Source: Rhizoctonia solani (Eukaryota; Basidiomycota; Agaricomycetes; Cantharellales; Ceratobasidiaceae). From it: 64,000 bases of DNA. Within the stretch, counting starts at the first letter, position 1. Every line of letters begins with the position of its first letter. The notes under the pieces were generated by a model that saw only the letters and a program-made list of their open reading frames with translations, was not told where the DNA came from and did no database searches. The stretch covers positions 2,852,001 to 2,916,000 of the forward strand of contig NC_057385.1 of NCBI RefSeq assembly GCF_016906535.1, written 5' to 3'. The position numbers were made by a program, and so were the translations under genes. Shown one piece after another: positions 24,718 through 35,955 of this stretch.

Positions 24718-24751
24718 TACACTCATTTTTGTCCCGCCCACCTTCCCTCTC
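24718..24751 (+). repeat. Right arm of the 34-bp imperfect inverted repeat
   Basis: Contains GTCCCGCCCACCTTCCCT, matching the reverse complement of 24394-24427. The arms are separated by 290 bp with no coding potential that I recognise. Confidence 0.6.
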
Positions 24752-25129
24752 AGACTCGAGATTTTCCGTCTTTTTCTCATTCCCTTCCTTTCGTTTAATA
24801 CGATGACGAGATTGGTTCGATATTTCTCCTCCCGCCACCCCTCCTGCCCCTCGGAGATTTCGCCCTTTCGTATTTAATGCGTTTTTCTATATTAACCTCG
24901 ATGAGTTCCCTTTTGACTGTTATTAGAACATTCATGAATAATGTCTTGATGTCTGTAGAGACAAGAGAGGTTGATACGTAAAATATCCTGAATCCCTTCG
25001 CCCATAACTATATGAGCGGGCAGCCTTTGTAGAAGCTGTGTCCCGTGAGGGTTCGGACTCATCGACATCGGACTATACACTTCGTTATTATGTTACCATA
25101 GTTCGAGTGACTACAGGAGTAAGTTATGC

Positions 25130-25455
25130 TCACCAGGTGCAATGGGAAGAAATAATTCACAACCCTGCCAGGACCGGAGGCCGTAACCACCAAGTCACGA
25201 ATCGGGAAGCTTGGACGTTCGCCGGCGATCGCTCAGCTTATGTAGACCTTTGCACGTACGGCCACCATCTATGCGCCCTTATAACACCAGCTGTGGTGGG
25301 TCCTTGTGGCCCTCCCGGGGGTTTCTACCGCCCCTCACACTTGTATTTCCGCCCGTATTGATATCTTTTTTTTTTTTATCTCTTTCCGTCCCGGCGTGGT
25401 TTGACCCCGCTGTGAACAATTTGCCTCGTTCGCATGTAACTATTGAAATATTAAT
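25130..25455 (+). mobile_element. Second, more decayed LINE 3' fragment
   Basis: Related to the LINE at 9970-10512 at several points in the same order: GGGAAGAAATAATTCACAAC aligns with the GEREEIIIH coding region, GCCGGCGATCGCTCAGCTTA with GCCGGCAACCGCTCAATCTA at the ORF end, and GCCTCGTTCGCATGTAACT with GCCTTGTTCGCATGTAGCT in the 3' UTR. The coding part is shortened and no poly-A tail remains. The element at 25460 lies directly next to its 3' end. Confidence 0.6.
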
Positions 25456-25459
25456 ATTA

Positions 25460-26328
25460 CAGTCCTCCCCCTTGAACGGCACCCTCCACAAGTGCAATCA
25501 GCACTAAAATTGACGTATTTGGTGTGGGGAAAGTGTGGGGGTGACAAACCGGCCGCCGTGACCAGGGGTAGGCATATGCGTCGGTAACACAGCCAGATAC
25601 CTAACCAACCTGGATCTCGAAGAGGACATGAGCCAGCGAAAATGAGGGCATAAGGTGTGATAGGTGCAAGAGAAAGTCGAGACTTGTTAAGAAAGCTGTA
25701 TATAAGTCCCAAAAAATATACCAAATTTTCATCACCATTCGCTCGTTTGCTTATTTTTTCCCCGCTTTTTTCTCGTCTTTTTTCCGATTTTTTCTCGTAC
25801 TCACCATCGCTCTTTCCATGCATCCTCAACTCGGGTCCCCTCTGGTGCGCTCTCCTTTCATTTGTGTCGCTTATATGCGATTCTGATTTACTTGTCAATC
25901 CATGGCATGGAGGAGAGAATGTGATGATGACTCATCCTGAATATCAGCAGGAATTCTACCAGTGTGATGTTGACATGGCTATTGAGGGAACCTGGACTGG
26001 CCAGGAGATGCTGCAGCAAATTATCGTGGAGAGGCGGGATGGGTTCACAGGTGAGGATGGTGGATATAATCTAGAGGATTATAACCTGCGTCAAGCTAGT
26101 TATAATATATAGCATATAGTGGATATACAGTCATTATTGATAATACTTGGTGTACATAGCTCATTCCCAATGTCTCACAGAGTGCAACATATACGCGCTG
26201 ACTAATACGCTACATAACCCATTTACATAAGCGTACCCCGCAAGGTACTAGTCTCGCTGAAATATCTCCTTGACAGGATTTCTAGTGTGTTTTACCACCA
26301 TCAAGTTGCCGTTCAAGGGGGAGGACTG
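25460..26328. mobile_element. Non-autonomous Tc1/mariner-like element with 22-bp terminal inverted repeats
   Basis: CAGTCCTCCCCCTTGAAC at 25460 and the following GGCA form a 22-bp end that recurs as a perfect reverse complement at 26307-26328. The element is 869 bp, starts CAGT, ends ACTG and is flanked on both sides by TA (25458-25459 and 26329-26330), as expected for Tc1/mariner insertion. Inside, TGTATATAAG near 25698 looks like a promoter, followed by an ATG frame that soon stops, and by an acidic frame ending LEDYNLRQASYNI at 26112. No transposase catalytic motif is visible, so I infer an internally deleted copy that would depend on a transposase elsewhere. Confidence 0.78.
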
Positions 26329-26330
26329 TA

Positions 26331-27249
26331 TTATAATTTGAAAAAGAAGCTCATGAGGCAATAATTATCGTTAAGCCAACTCATGTGTTCGCCATGCGAG
26401 CCCAGATCACGCCATCTCACCAAGGAATGGGCCCATCAAGCTAATGGGCAGCTGTCCATAAGATCTGAGCCCTATTTTATCTATCTTAGGTAAATCTCGA
26501 CAAACGAATCCAATGAGTTTGTCTTCTGCTCACCTATATGTTTGCTTCAAGTTTAAAGGTAATTATTTAGACAGGCCCATGCACGTGAGGAGTGGCGCAA
26601 AATTATAGCAAAATTCAAGAAGAAACAATAGGCTAACCTTTAACGCTTACGGGCAACTGCCCATTCATTGGCCAATGTTTGCTCTAAGAAATTCGTCGAA
26701 GCTCGTGAGAACATGGTTCTCGAACAAAGTAAACGAAGCCGTCATGATAACGTCGTTCAAGCTCCTGGGGAGTCGCGAGTTCACGAACTCTGATGGATCT
26801 TGCAGAATGGTTGAGTCTACGCTAATGGAATTCTCTGCTGGTAACCACGCGTAACGCATACAATCTCACACAGCACGCACTCCGGCCACGACCTCATTGT
26901 GAAGTGCGGCGATTCAATCCCCTCTTTTTTTTTGATTCCAAAGCTTATTGTCTTTCACCGGAAGGTATGTAAGACATTACACGCGTGAAAATACATGAGA
27001 GGTCCATGCCGGAGCCGTCAAAGCCCGACTGACGAGCCTACGCCCCCCCCCCCCGCGGTCCACCTTGACCATGGTGTTTCTGAGACGCGCTCTCCGAAAC
27101 ATAGCCTATAAAGATGAGCGATTGATTAATTCCCCCCGACCGGCGCATTTAAGCGCTTTCCCTCTTCCCCAATCCCCTCCTTAAGCTCTTTTCGCCATAT
27201 ATAAAAGCCTATCAGTTTTGCGCTTTAGTGTGAAGAACCCTGCGTAGGT
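26331..27249. other. Gene-poor region after the Tc1/mariner-like element
   Basis: No recognised gene. A minus-strand frame at 26665-26859 (LPAENSISVDSTILQDPSEF...) may be an exon of an unknown gene. There is a T run at 26922-26931, a C run at about 27041-27054, and TATATAAAAG at about 27199 on the plus strand without an obvious gene behind it. Confidence 0.4.
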
Positions 27250-27637
27250 GCGGTGAATACCTTTATGCTTGGGTCCCATGTATCCAAATTCGATAGCCAT
27301 ATCTGACGGTGTGCTCAACGTCCCTGTTACTAAACTATATGATCATTGAACGCTCCAAGCCCACCCTATCTACATAAATAAGTTGTTTTACCTAATATGG
27401 AAAACTTGAGGCCACTCCCCCGGTGAATCGATGTTCTTGTCCGTGTGTACACGGTTAGCGATAGGTAATGCGCTATACATACACCAAAATTGCACGCGTG
27501 GCCCCAGCACGAGTGCGTTGCAGGGGTTGACAAACGCCAAAAGCTCAAATCCTACAATACGGGTATTTACCTAGTTCCCGTGGGCTGAAGAACGATGTTT
27601 TGCTCAAATGTTGTGTTGTTCTCTTTGAGATCCATAG
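27250..27637 (-). CDS. Possible small intron-containing gene, function unknown
   Basis: The minus strand has an ATG (about 27637) opening MDLKENNTTFEQNIVLQPTG. Lower down is a stop-free stretch FELLAFVNPCNALVLGPRVQ continuing to SPGEWPQVFHIR, then after a possible intron PSDMAIEFGYMGPKHKGIH. The amino-acid use looks like real protein, and a TATAAAG lies about 130 bp upstream, but the join between the first two parts does not give a normal intron and no family is recognised. It may be a pseudogene. Confidence 0.25.
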
Positions 27638-28100
27638 CGAACGCTCTACGGGGGCCTACTCATTTAGACCTAACTGGATCCGGAGTGCTCCGCAAGTATT
27701 CCATAGCATCTCACGAGCACTTCGCAACGTTATACCTGACGCTCCGAAATACTCGCTCACCTTTATAAGTGAGTGAGCATCCCGGAGTTTTTCGGGCCCC
27801 GTAGAGGGAACAGAGGTAATTTTCTATCTCATGGATTCACATTCAAACATCAAGCGAATCCAGAACGAGTCCAATTCAAGTCTGATACAGTATGTGGTTG
27901 ACATGTATAAATAGGTCGACTAATGACTGTGCCAATAGCGTTAACTTTGCTGGACCTTGCTGCCACAACAGCTATTATACCTTACGAAACATCGCTCTTA
28001 TGAAACGACTTCCATGTATAATTCGTTGATTCTTTGAACCAACCCACCAAACGACTCTACACGTGCCAATAACAAGGGATAGTTTGATGCGTACTGCATA
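27638..28100. other. Short gene-free interval
   Basis: Nothing recognised apart from a TATAAAG on the minus strand near 27770 that could serve the tentative gene below it. Confidence 0.35.
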
Positions 28101-28733
28101 TTACGACCGCCCATTAATGTCCAGCAACTCAACCTCGAACCAAAGCTTAGAATTGGGTGGAATAACATTCTTAATACCCTTTTCGCCGTAGGCCTACCAG
28201 ATTATGGTTTGAACGCTTCCAGTTAGGATTTTACGAGGAATCACTCACGTAATCTGGACTAATCTCCAAAGTTGCCTTCCCGCCAAGTGGGACTTTAGGG
28301 ATTCCTACTTCAGAGTTCAGCCTTATTCAAAAAGGGTTATATACAAGTACATGCCTTCGTCCCATCCTTTAATAACCTGACCAACCCCGATTACTGTCTG
28401 GAAGGGTGAATTACGCTTTCTGCTGCTGTCGAACTTTCATGGAGTTAAAATGGGGTTATTAAAGATACATGTTACCAGGGGAGTCTCGACAGTACCTCCT
28501 TGTCCGTTGATTGCGGACCCAATCTGCCAACGTAATGAATTTAACCTTATCTAGTAATCGGGTTTCATGTGAGTTGTCAGCAAATAGTAACTTAATTATA
28601 ACAAGGCCGATCTTACCTCCAGACTTGGGATATACCTAGGTTGAATGTCAATCATCAATACATCACCAATGCTCTTCAATATACTCACGGGTTCCCCGGA
28701 AGGCCGATGCGTGACATTGACATTAACACCCAT
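28101..28733 (-). CDS. FKBP-type peptidyl-prolyl cis-trans isomerase, copy B
   Basis: A small single-domain FKBP (FKBP12 size), normally a cytosolic proline isomerase and the target of FK506 and rapamycin. Exons on the minus strand read [50 protein letters not shown] and [25 protein letters not shown], then [20 protein letters not shown] with [10 protein letters not shown] and TAA. FKBP pocket residues are present: Tyr of HYVG, Asp of FDSS, Phe of PFQ, Val-Ile and Trp of [10 protein letters not shown], and Tyr of AYGEKG. The first intron is a clean 53-nt GT-AG. The exon with HYVGR needs one extra base near 28538-28543, and the intron after WDEG starts with GC (28315-28354, only 40 nt). It could be a functional divergent paralogue or an early pseudogene. 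Confidence 0.72.
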
Positions 28734-29204
28734 ATTTCGCAGATGAACGCTAGATGGTGGATTAACCTAGGTGTGAATAGGATCAGATAGCTTATATAGA
28801 GCTTGGAACGATCATTGATGCTTATCGCACACGTGATGGTTCTTCGTTTACCAACGTCACTCATTATTTCACCAATTGGGAAATGGAGATTTTGAACACG
28901 GCGTACGAATCACACTAATATCAAGCCCATTAGCAGTCATATAATTCAATAGCCAAGGTCAACAATAGCCGTATGTACATCTACTTGTGGATGCCTTCCT
29001 CTAAGCGCTAAGGTGTGGATCAGCTAAACTATTCCACATTTAAGTCCTGGGGGTGCAGTTAGCATAATAAAAATACATCAAGCTCAACTATACTTACCAT
29101 GAGTTACCTCACAGGCCACAAAAATATGATATGGCGCCGATCGACCAATTTTTTATACTGGAAAGCTCAGGCTAAACGCTTAAGGAAAGGTATCCAACAT
29201 ACTA

Positions 29205-29813
29205 CTAATTGATGGCAATTAATTCGACCTCAAACTTAAGTGTAGTATTCGACGGGATGCTTGGAGGAAATCCTCTCTCCCCATATGCCTAATAATGATT
29301 CATGTTTATTAGATCTGGCTGGATAAAGTTATTTTTACGAACATAGTCCGCTGTAGTCGTTAAGAGCGCTTTCTCTCCTAGTGAGAGTTGTAGTACACCT
29401 GCAGCCATATCCAAGGACATCAGTAGCCTGAATCACGGGATATATGCGCAACAGAAACCTTCATCCCACCCTCTAATAACCTTCCCTACTCCAATCTGAA
29501 CCACAAATGGGACCCCGCGATCATGAGAGCTATCAAACTAAATTTTAAATTAAAACTTGATTGTTGAGTTCAAACAAATTACGCGTACCTTGGTCCCATC
29601 CAAGAGTGTTCCTATATAATGTATTGTCACAGTATCTTTAGTGGTCCCTCAGTCAAACCAATCTATTATGATTGAACTATTCGCGTAACCCACCCCCTTT
29701 TTTAGGGAAATTCTATGTAACGGTAAATGAGTATTAGTATATTTTGAAGGGAACCTTGAAAAGTTACCCACTATGCCATCCCCTGGTTGTAATCGGTTGA
29801 TGATGATGCCCAT
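29205..29813 (-). CDS. FKBP-type peptidyl-prolyl cis-trans isomerase, copy A
   Basis: Six short exons join in phase: [55 protein letters not shown] then [25 protein letters not shown], and [20 protein letters not shown] with VELIAIN and TAG. The result is about 105-110 residues, the normal FKBP12 length, with all main pocket residues (Tyr in HYIG, FDSS, Trp in RGWDEG, Tyr and Phe in AYGERGF). All introns have GT-AG ends. No signal peptide, so a cytosolic enzyme. It lies about 470 bp upstream of copy B in the same orientation. The two copies differ at many positions, so the duplication is old or they came from different FKBP lineages. Confidence 0.82.
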
Positions 29814-30655
29814 TGTGTCAGGCAATCAACTTTAAGCGCAATAGTTGAATGGAACGAGGAGATGATTCTGATAGAGTCTGGGTAGCCAGTAGAACCAGAG
29901 ACATGCTTTTATACCACGAACTCTTGTTTACCGCAAGATCTCCCCATGCTTTTCAAGTCCCCCCGGAAGTCAGCCGGTGAGACAGATCAGTAGATCGAGA
30001 GATGCGGATCGTTTAGCCGGACGTCCGTTTGCTCTTGCCAAGGTGAGCGAATTGGGCCTTCCTTGAGGAATCGAGATTTAATCAAGCCCATTTCCCGCTT
30101 GCGATAAGCCCGAGTCCAACAGAGTCATGGCGATTTGAGGGTACCTGTCTCGTTCATGTGGTCGAGAACATGAGCGCATAGTATAAGTGAATTGTATGCA
30201 CCTACAAGCTGTGGTGCGAGGCTCCGCAGCTACCGTTCGGAGGAGAGACATTTGCTTTTGAAACATGCCAACGGACTAAAAATTATTGATGGGTTCACAA
30301 TTCCCGGTTTGAATCGGTGGTAATACAGGGGTCAGTGTCACGGAGGTAGTGCTTTCCGGGCGGTATGGAGCTTCATGAGCGAAAAGAAATGTGATATGGG
30401 TAAAACCGGTTTACCATACCATTTATATCTAAGAAGGGCATCTTTCCCATCTGGTTCAGCAAGCTCCCATCATTCATCGTACTCAACAAAATTGCCTTCC
30501 CCGTCACTGTTTGACGTGGTTTTGCTCATCCGATGTCATAGTACTAAATGTGTGATTATGTTCTTATTACCTAAAAATCTACATGCCACCAACAAAGTTC
30601 ACAAATGAGGTTAGGATGTATCAAGTGCATTTTACGAGCAGTAGTTCAGCAGCGC
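29814..30655. other. Intergenic region upstream of the FKBP pair
   Basis: About 840 bp with no supported gene. Small open frames at 30078-30266 minus and 30375-30608 plus resemble nothing known. Confidence 0.4.
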
Positions 30656-33203
30656 TCAGCATGCCTCGATAGCCGATTTGACACCCATCCACCATCTCAA
30701 TGCGATATCTTTTTCTCGATCGCCCAACCGTTCCACAATTTCATGATATGCTGCTTCAGAAAGAGTGCTTCGTGATGCGCTGCTTGAGCGTATTTGGTCG
30801 TACACGATATCAAGTATGGGCAAGAGCTTTGAAGGTGAAATAGATGGCACTGCAGATACAAGAGCCAGTTGGAGTCGCAATATCTGGTCTTGCTTTTCTA
30901 TTATTGACCATTAGATGGAACATATTGTGCACATGGTTTAGTTTTGCTCACCAGGCCCTTTACCAGTAAGCTGCTTTATCGCACCCACGATTTGTTCAAT
31001 ACAAAACCAACCCAGTTCTGGCTCATGGAAACTGGCACTGCGCACGAGAGCTTGAAAAGCTAAACGAAGTTGATCCGTTGATAATCGATCTTCTTCTGAG
31101 TTCTGCTCATCAATGGCTGAGCATCCATGTTTTATCTAGAATCATCTCACATACACGCAGTAAAATATCGATGTAAGCTGGTACCAGGGTGTGTACGTCG
31201 CAGCTTGAAGTGATCGGGTCCTGAAGGGTTCTGACTTTCGTGCGCAGCGAATATAGCCAACATAACGGAATGAGCAGCCTCATAAACCTCGCGGTTATGC
31301 GCATCAGATAAATGTCTGGTTAAGTGCGTCAATAACAACCAGGTCATAGACAAAGCTTGTGTACCTTTGAACCATTGGTAGAATAATATCCACAATCGTT
31401 TGCTCCGGCAGCTGACTTATAACATGCTCGGTACAAACCAAGAAGTACACGATACGACCTTGTACGATGGGATGGTCTACTGCGAGGGAAGACTCCATAC
31501 CTGCGAAACAACTTGTCCACTAGGGGCCTCAAAGCTAATGGCCAGCCGTTGACTTACTAGATAACTCGATGGAGAGATTGGCTACCAGTTCGACGCAGGA
31601 CCGATCTCCCGTAGTGTCTTTATCATCGTAGTTGAAGGCCAACACATCCAAAGCCCCAAAAAACGCCCGCTTCATCTCCGAGAATCCCCCACCTTCAGCA
31701 GTTAATGCACCGAATTTTGTAGACACAAAAGATAGCCTGCAAAGAGCCATTAAAATTCCTCTGGCAAGTAATTTCCCCTCTCGAGAAACCACATCCGAGT
31801 AATATATGATCGTATCGAGTACCGACTGGGAGATGAGAACCGTCGTAAACAGTATGGTCTTGAGCATATGCCAAACAAGCGCAGTCACACGCTGTGTTTC
31901 GGGCGCTACCTTTGAATCAATGTTTGTCGCAGTCTACTCTACCCCACTACGTACCAATTTCAACATCCTCTTTTACTTGGCCAAGCAAGCACCTGGACCA
32001 AGATGCTTCTAGATTCAAGCTGGCCTGGCCGAAACCATGACGAGGCTATTCAAAATTGGGTACAGCCGAGGTTGCCAAAAGTTGGACTGTGATATGCACA
32101 CGCAGAGATGACCGATCAATTTGGCAACCGATCCTAGATGGATATATTGACGATTTATGCAGAGCTTCAATGTAGCTTGGGAACCTAGCACCGCGCTGCG
32201 GGGCAGCATTGAAATACAAAATTTTATTGGTAACAGGCAAACTTACCTTGAATTCCAAGTGTTCCGAGTTCAGCTTGACCAGTTCCGGCTCCAACAACCT
32301 AAAACAAAACCCGTTCTGAAACAAGTTCAACACACTACCAGCGCAAACGCAAGTCAATTTCTAGGATGCACTCAGTACACATCAAACCGCACTCCCCGAG
32401 CAAAATACGAACTTAGAAAGGTCCAGCGCGGTTAGTTGATCATTATACCAGAGGCAAGACGGCCGCACACAGTCCACGACGATGTCCAAATGCGCTTCGG
32501 CCCCACGTATCCGCAGAGCAAGGTCAGAATCCCACGTGGGCATAGGATCGGACTCGGAAGGAGCGTAGAGGTCTAGGCATTCGGCGACGCTGACGACTAG
32601 CTCCGCATGAGAGCGTGAGATGATATGTCGAGACAACGTTGCGTCCTGCTTCTCGAGATCTTTCAAACCGAGCACTAGGCCGCTCAAGAATGCCAGACGG
32701 GGCAATGCGAAATCCTTGGATTCGGTTCGTCGATGAGATCCAGAGATAGCCAGGTCCAGCCATTCAGATAGTGCAAGTGATACTCGTTTTCGGCCAAGTG
32801 GGGGGAGAATAGAAGTTAAGCTTGGGTCGTCTTGTAGTGTTTTGAATTTGGTAACTACGGCCTGGTGAACGGCCTGCCGTATACCAATTGCCGAACGCTG
32901 AGCTTTCTCAAAGGACGTTGAGCGAGGTATGGGGCCCCATAGTGCATTCGAGTTGAGGGAAAGGGTCACAAACGAGCGAACGTATGGGTGAGGCAATGTA
33001 GTCAAGTAATATGCGACTCCGCCCAGTAGTTGGTCGTGAGAAATAGACTGGTTGTTGGATAAATCTTTCCCAATTACTGTGAGAAATGCACTATATGCCT
33101 GGACTTGAAAGCTGGTCGCCATAATCAATGGGTCCAAACTCTCACCAAATGTAGTGAACCGGAAAGAGAGTCGTGGGTGGAAATCATCATGTGATTTATG
33201 CAC
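30656..33203 (-). CDS. Large alpha-helical protein of unknown function
   Basis: A multi-exon minus-strand gene, convergent with nothing and running the same way as MON1 upstream. Exon 1 is long and starts at 33203 (MHKSHDD) or, more likely, at the inner MATSFQVQAYSAFLTVIGKD at 33122. It continues LLGGVAYYLTTLPHPYVRSF and RVSLALSEWLDLAISGS. Middle exons include KLLARGILMALCRLSFVSTK, SEMKRAFFGALDVLAFNY and EVYEAAHSVMLAIFAAHESQ. The last exon ends EKDIALRWWMGVKSAIEAC. Predicted as repeated amphipathic helices of HEAT/ARM character, with no catalytic motif, signal peptide or clear membrane segment. I do not recognise the family. At least six introns; exact junctions in the middle were not all resolved. 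Confidence 0.75.
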
Positions 33204-33318
33204 AGGGCAAAACCTTTACCGGAACAAGCGCCAGAGTCGGGCACACCTCGTAAGATAAATATACATTTCTATTTTTTCTAATCAACCTCGAGTCAAAAAA
33301 AAAAAAGTCCTTCATTAG

Positions 33319-35845
33319 TTAAAATACAGGTGCATCACGCAAGAATAGTTTCCCCTCTTCTTTCTTGACCCACCGAGCAATCGCATTAGCCGCGCCCACG
33401 ATGGCGTTCTTGGGCATAGTGGGTTCGACTGCTAGGTACAACTCGAACGGTTGAGTGATCTATTATAAACGTGGGTCAGAGATTCGTCAACTTAGGGGGA
33501 GCGCAAGGTGATGCTCACCCATCCCATCACGCATTCAGTATCCGTTCGAATAAGCTGTAACTTGGCAGGCCCTTCAACTTGACCAGATTTGGCGTGCAAG
33601 GCATCGTGAATGGTTTGATACAACGTTATAAGTCTAAGTATTACGAATTGAGCCGATGTAGGAAACAAGAACAGACACAGACACACCGAGGCTGATTGAT
33701 CGACTCGTCCCAGATAGGATGGGTGACCTGGACCAGTGTTCGACTCTTGTACAAAAAGTGCAACAGGCCATTGATTCCCAACTCGGAAACGGGGTATGGC
33801 GACGCACGAGCGGCTTGTAGAAGCAGGCTAGGAGCATTGGCCTTGGATAATGCCTGAAATGATATGATATGATATATGGATAAGCTCTAGGGCTTAATGT
33901 GGTCAAGCAAGACCAACTCACCGTTTCAGCCCCGCTAGCTAAATTTCTAATCTTTTCAAACCCATCACGATCGGGGGTAACGAACGCAAGTCCAATCGGA
34001 GCCTCATCGGCTACGTCTTGCGTATCTTGACCTACGTCCAGGAAGCTCACATAACAATACAGAAATCCTTGGGGGTTAAACTTGGGCAAGCAGATGGGGA
34101 GCCAGGACGCCGAAGCAGATGAGCGCAATGCGGGTGCGGATAGCGTGTTTAGCAAAAGATGGAGGTCTGGGACCAATCACATCAATCACACAGGATTATA
34201 GCTGGGCTGTGAAAAGGAACGCACCAGAGGGATGAATAGAGTGCTTTCTGGGCCGGACAAGGGTAATAACCTTATCTCCCGAAAACAGAATGACATACAG
34301 CACGTCCTAGTTCAAGATTAGATCCGCGGTGTTTAAAACGAGGACGATGGGGTTTACCTTGGTGTCTTTGCTTGGAAGAACAAGTTCTGCGACCCGAAGC
34401 CTTATTACAGGATCGATCCTCATGGTATGCAACGATGCGAGTGTAATAGACATATCGGTACCCAGCCGAGTGGTCAATGCGTGTATAAGCGGGTCGGTCC
34501 CTACATTCCAGTTGAGTACACACAAATGCTAGAATATGATTACGGCGCACCATCAATAATCTTCTTAGATCGAAATTTCCTCTCCGTTCAAATATCCTCT
34601 GAAGTTGCGTTCCAGTTAAAGCAGTCAAAATCTGTAAATGGAGATAGTCCAAATGTAACCTGGCCTAGAAAACAGTTGGGTATCATTACAAAATGAGATA
34701 AGAAAAACTATGCTTACCACACTCTCCGGCTCGCCCCAACTCGATACACATGCATAATACAACGGTGCACGGAGTACAAACGTAATCCGAGTACGTCCCG
34801 CATTGATGCATCTACAAACACACCCTCAGTATGCATAATTCCCTGAAAATGACACAAGACCAACCGAATCCTATCACCATCATCCGCAAATACGCTAATC
34901 AGCGCTTGCAAAAGCCCCATTGCACTGCTCACATCCTCCTCGCGCGATTCCACAGGAGCCGGTTGTACGGGAGCTACTTCAGGCGCTGAAGATGGCGGGA
35001 GGAAAATGGGACCCGGGATGGGTGTTGCCGTTCCACTGCCTGGAAGGTGAGGAAGTGTCGCTGGAGATCCGACGGTTGGAATCGAGGAGGACGAATTGGC
35101 GGACTGAATGGACGCGTGAATCGAGGGTGGGTTTGATGTCCCTGATAGGGAGGACGAGCCCGACCTGGAGTGTGTAGGTTTAGGATGTGGTGGTGAGGGC
35201 GATAGTCGACTGGGGAAGGGAGAGATAGGGTAAATAATTGAACTCCGGACCAAGTAATGCAACGTACCTGGCAAACACCGGCTTTCCAGCATGGGTGAGA
35301 ATGAAGTATTCCCTCGGAGGGTACTGATCGGCCTGCGGCTCAGCTACTTCGAGTGTCTGCACGACTGCATCAGGCGACAGTGGAATATCTCCCGGCGATA
35401 TTTTATCCTCTCCCAACTCAGCGCCTTCCGAAAAGGGACTTTTTGTTGCGTCTAGTAGACTGAGTTGAGTAAGTACGATTCCTCGGTGTGTGGTGCAGAG
35501 CTACTCACCTGCTGATGCGGTAGGTGTAGGCGGTACTGATCCCATCCGGTTGAGTGTCTTTCGTAGCTGTGTGCGAAGTGCGAGTGTGACATCTTCAGTA
35601 AGCTGAACGGGGGCCACTCTCTCGTCCTCTAACGGTGTATGGTCTTCACTCGGCAAGACGGTCGCGACAACATCACCACTACCACCAGACTCGCGGTGGA
35701 CAGTAAGCTCATGGGTCGAGCTCGTTGGGCTACCAACCCGAGGCACGTGTTGTGCGGCTGGGGAAGGCGTAGGCGCTCTGGAACGAGAAGGAGCCCGCGA
35801 CCGAGTAGGCGTACGAGTGCCTTGGTCCGAATCCATCGTGGTCAA
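33319..35845 (-). CDS. MON1: Vacuolar fusion protein MON1 (Rab7 GEF subunit)
   Basis: With CCZ1, MON1 forms the exchange factor that loads Rab7/Ypt7 at late endosomes and autophagosomes. The N-terminus (from 35845, or the inner Met at 35836) is Ser/Pro/Thr-rich and disordered. The first longin domain opens with the family hallmark REYFILTHAGKPVFAR near 35300. A Ser/Pro-rich insert (about 35000-35210) follows, then MGLLQALISVFADDGDRIRL and LVLCHFQGIM. Later exons carry the second and third longin-like parts. The C-terminus ITQPFELYLAVEPTMPKNA then IARWVKKEEGKLFLRDAPVF ends at TAA (33319-33321), matching the MON1 ending. About ten short introns. The Ser/Pro insert inside the first longin domain is larger than I would expect but typical of basidiomycete proteins. 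Confidence 0.9.
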
Positions 35846-35955
35846 GGTCTAATATAAATTCGACTATCAACGTTGATTAATTAGGGTTGTGTTCGGGGCT
35901 GCACAGCCACCGCCTAGCCGGAGTCCTTGACACCTTTTTTTTGGACTCCACGCTC

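Noticed and set aside
25458..26330. Opposed LTRs with polypurine tracts (AAGGGGGAGGA) of a retrotransposon
   Set aside because: The ends are perfect inverted repeats with CAGT/ACTG and TA on both sides and no LTR-length repeats, which fits a Tc1/mariner-like element better.
26840..26935. Possible tRNA gene (B-box-like GCGATTCAATCC followed by a T run)
   Set aside because: No A box and no cloverleaf pairing could be found upstream; the T run alone is not enough.
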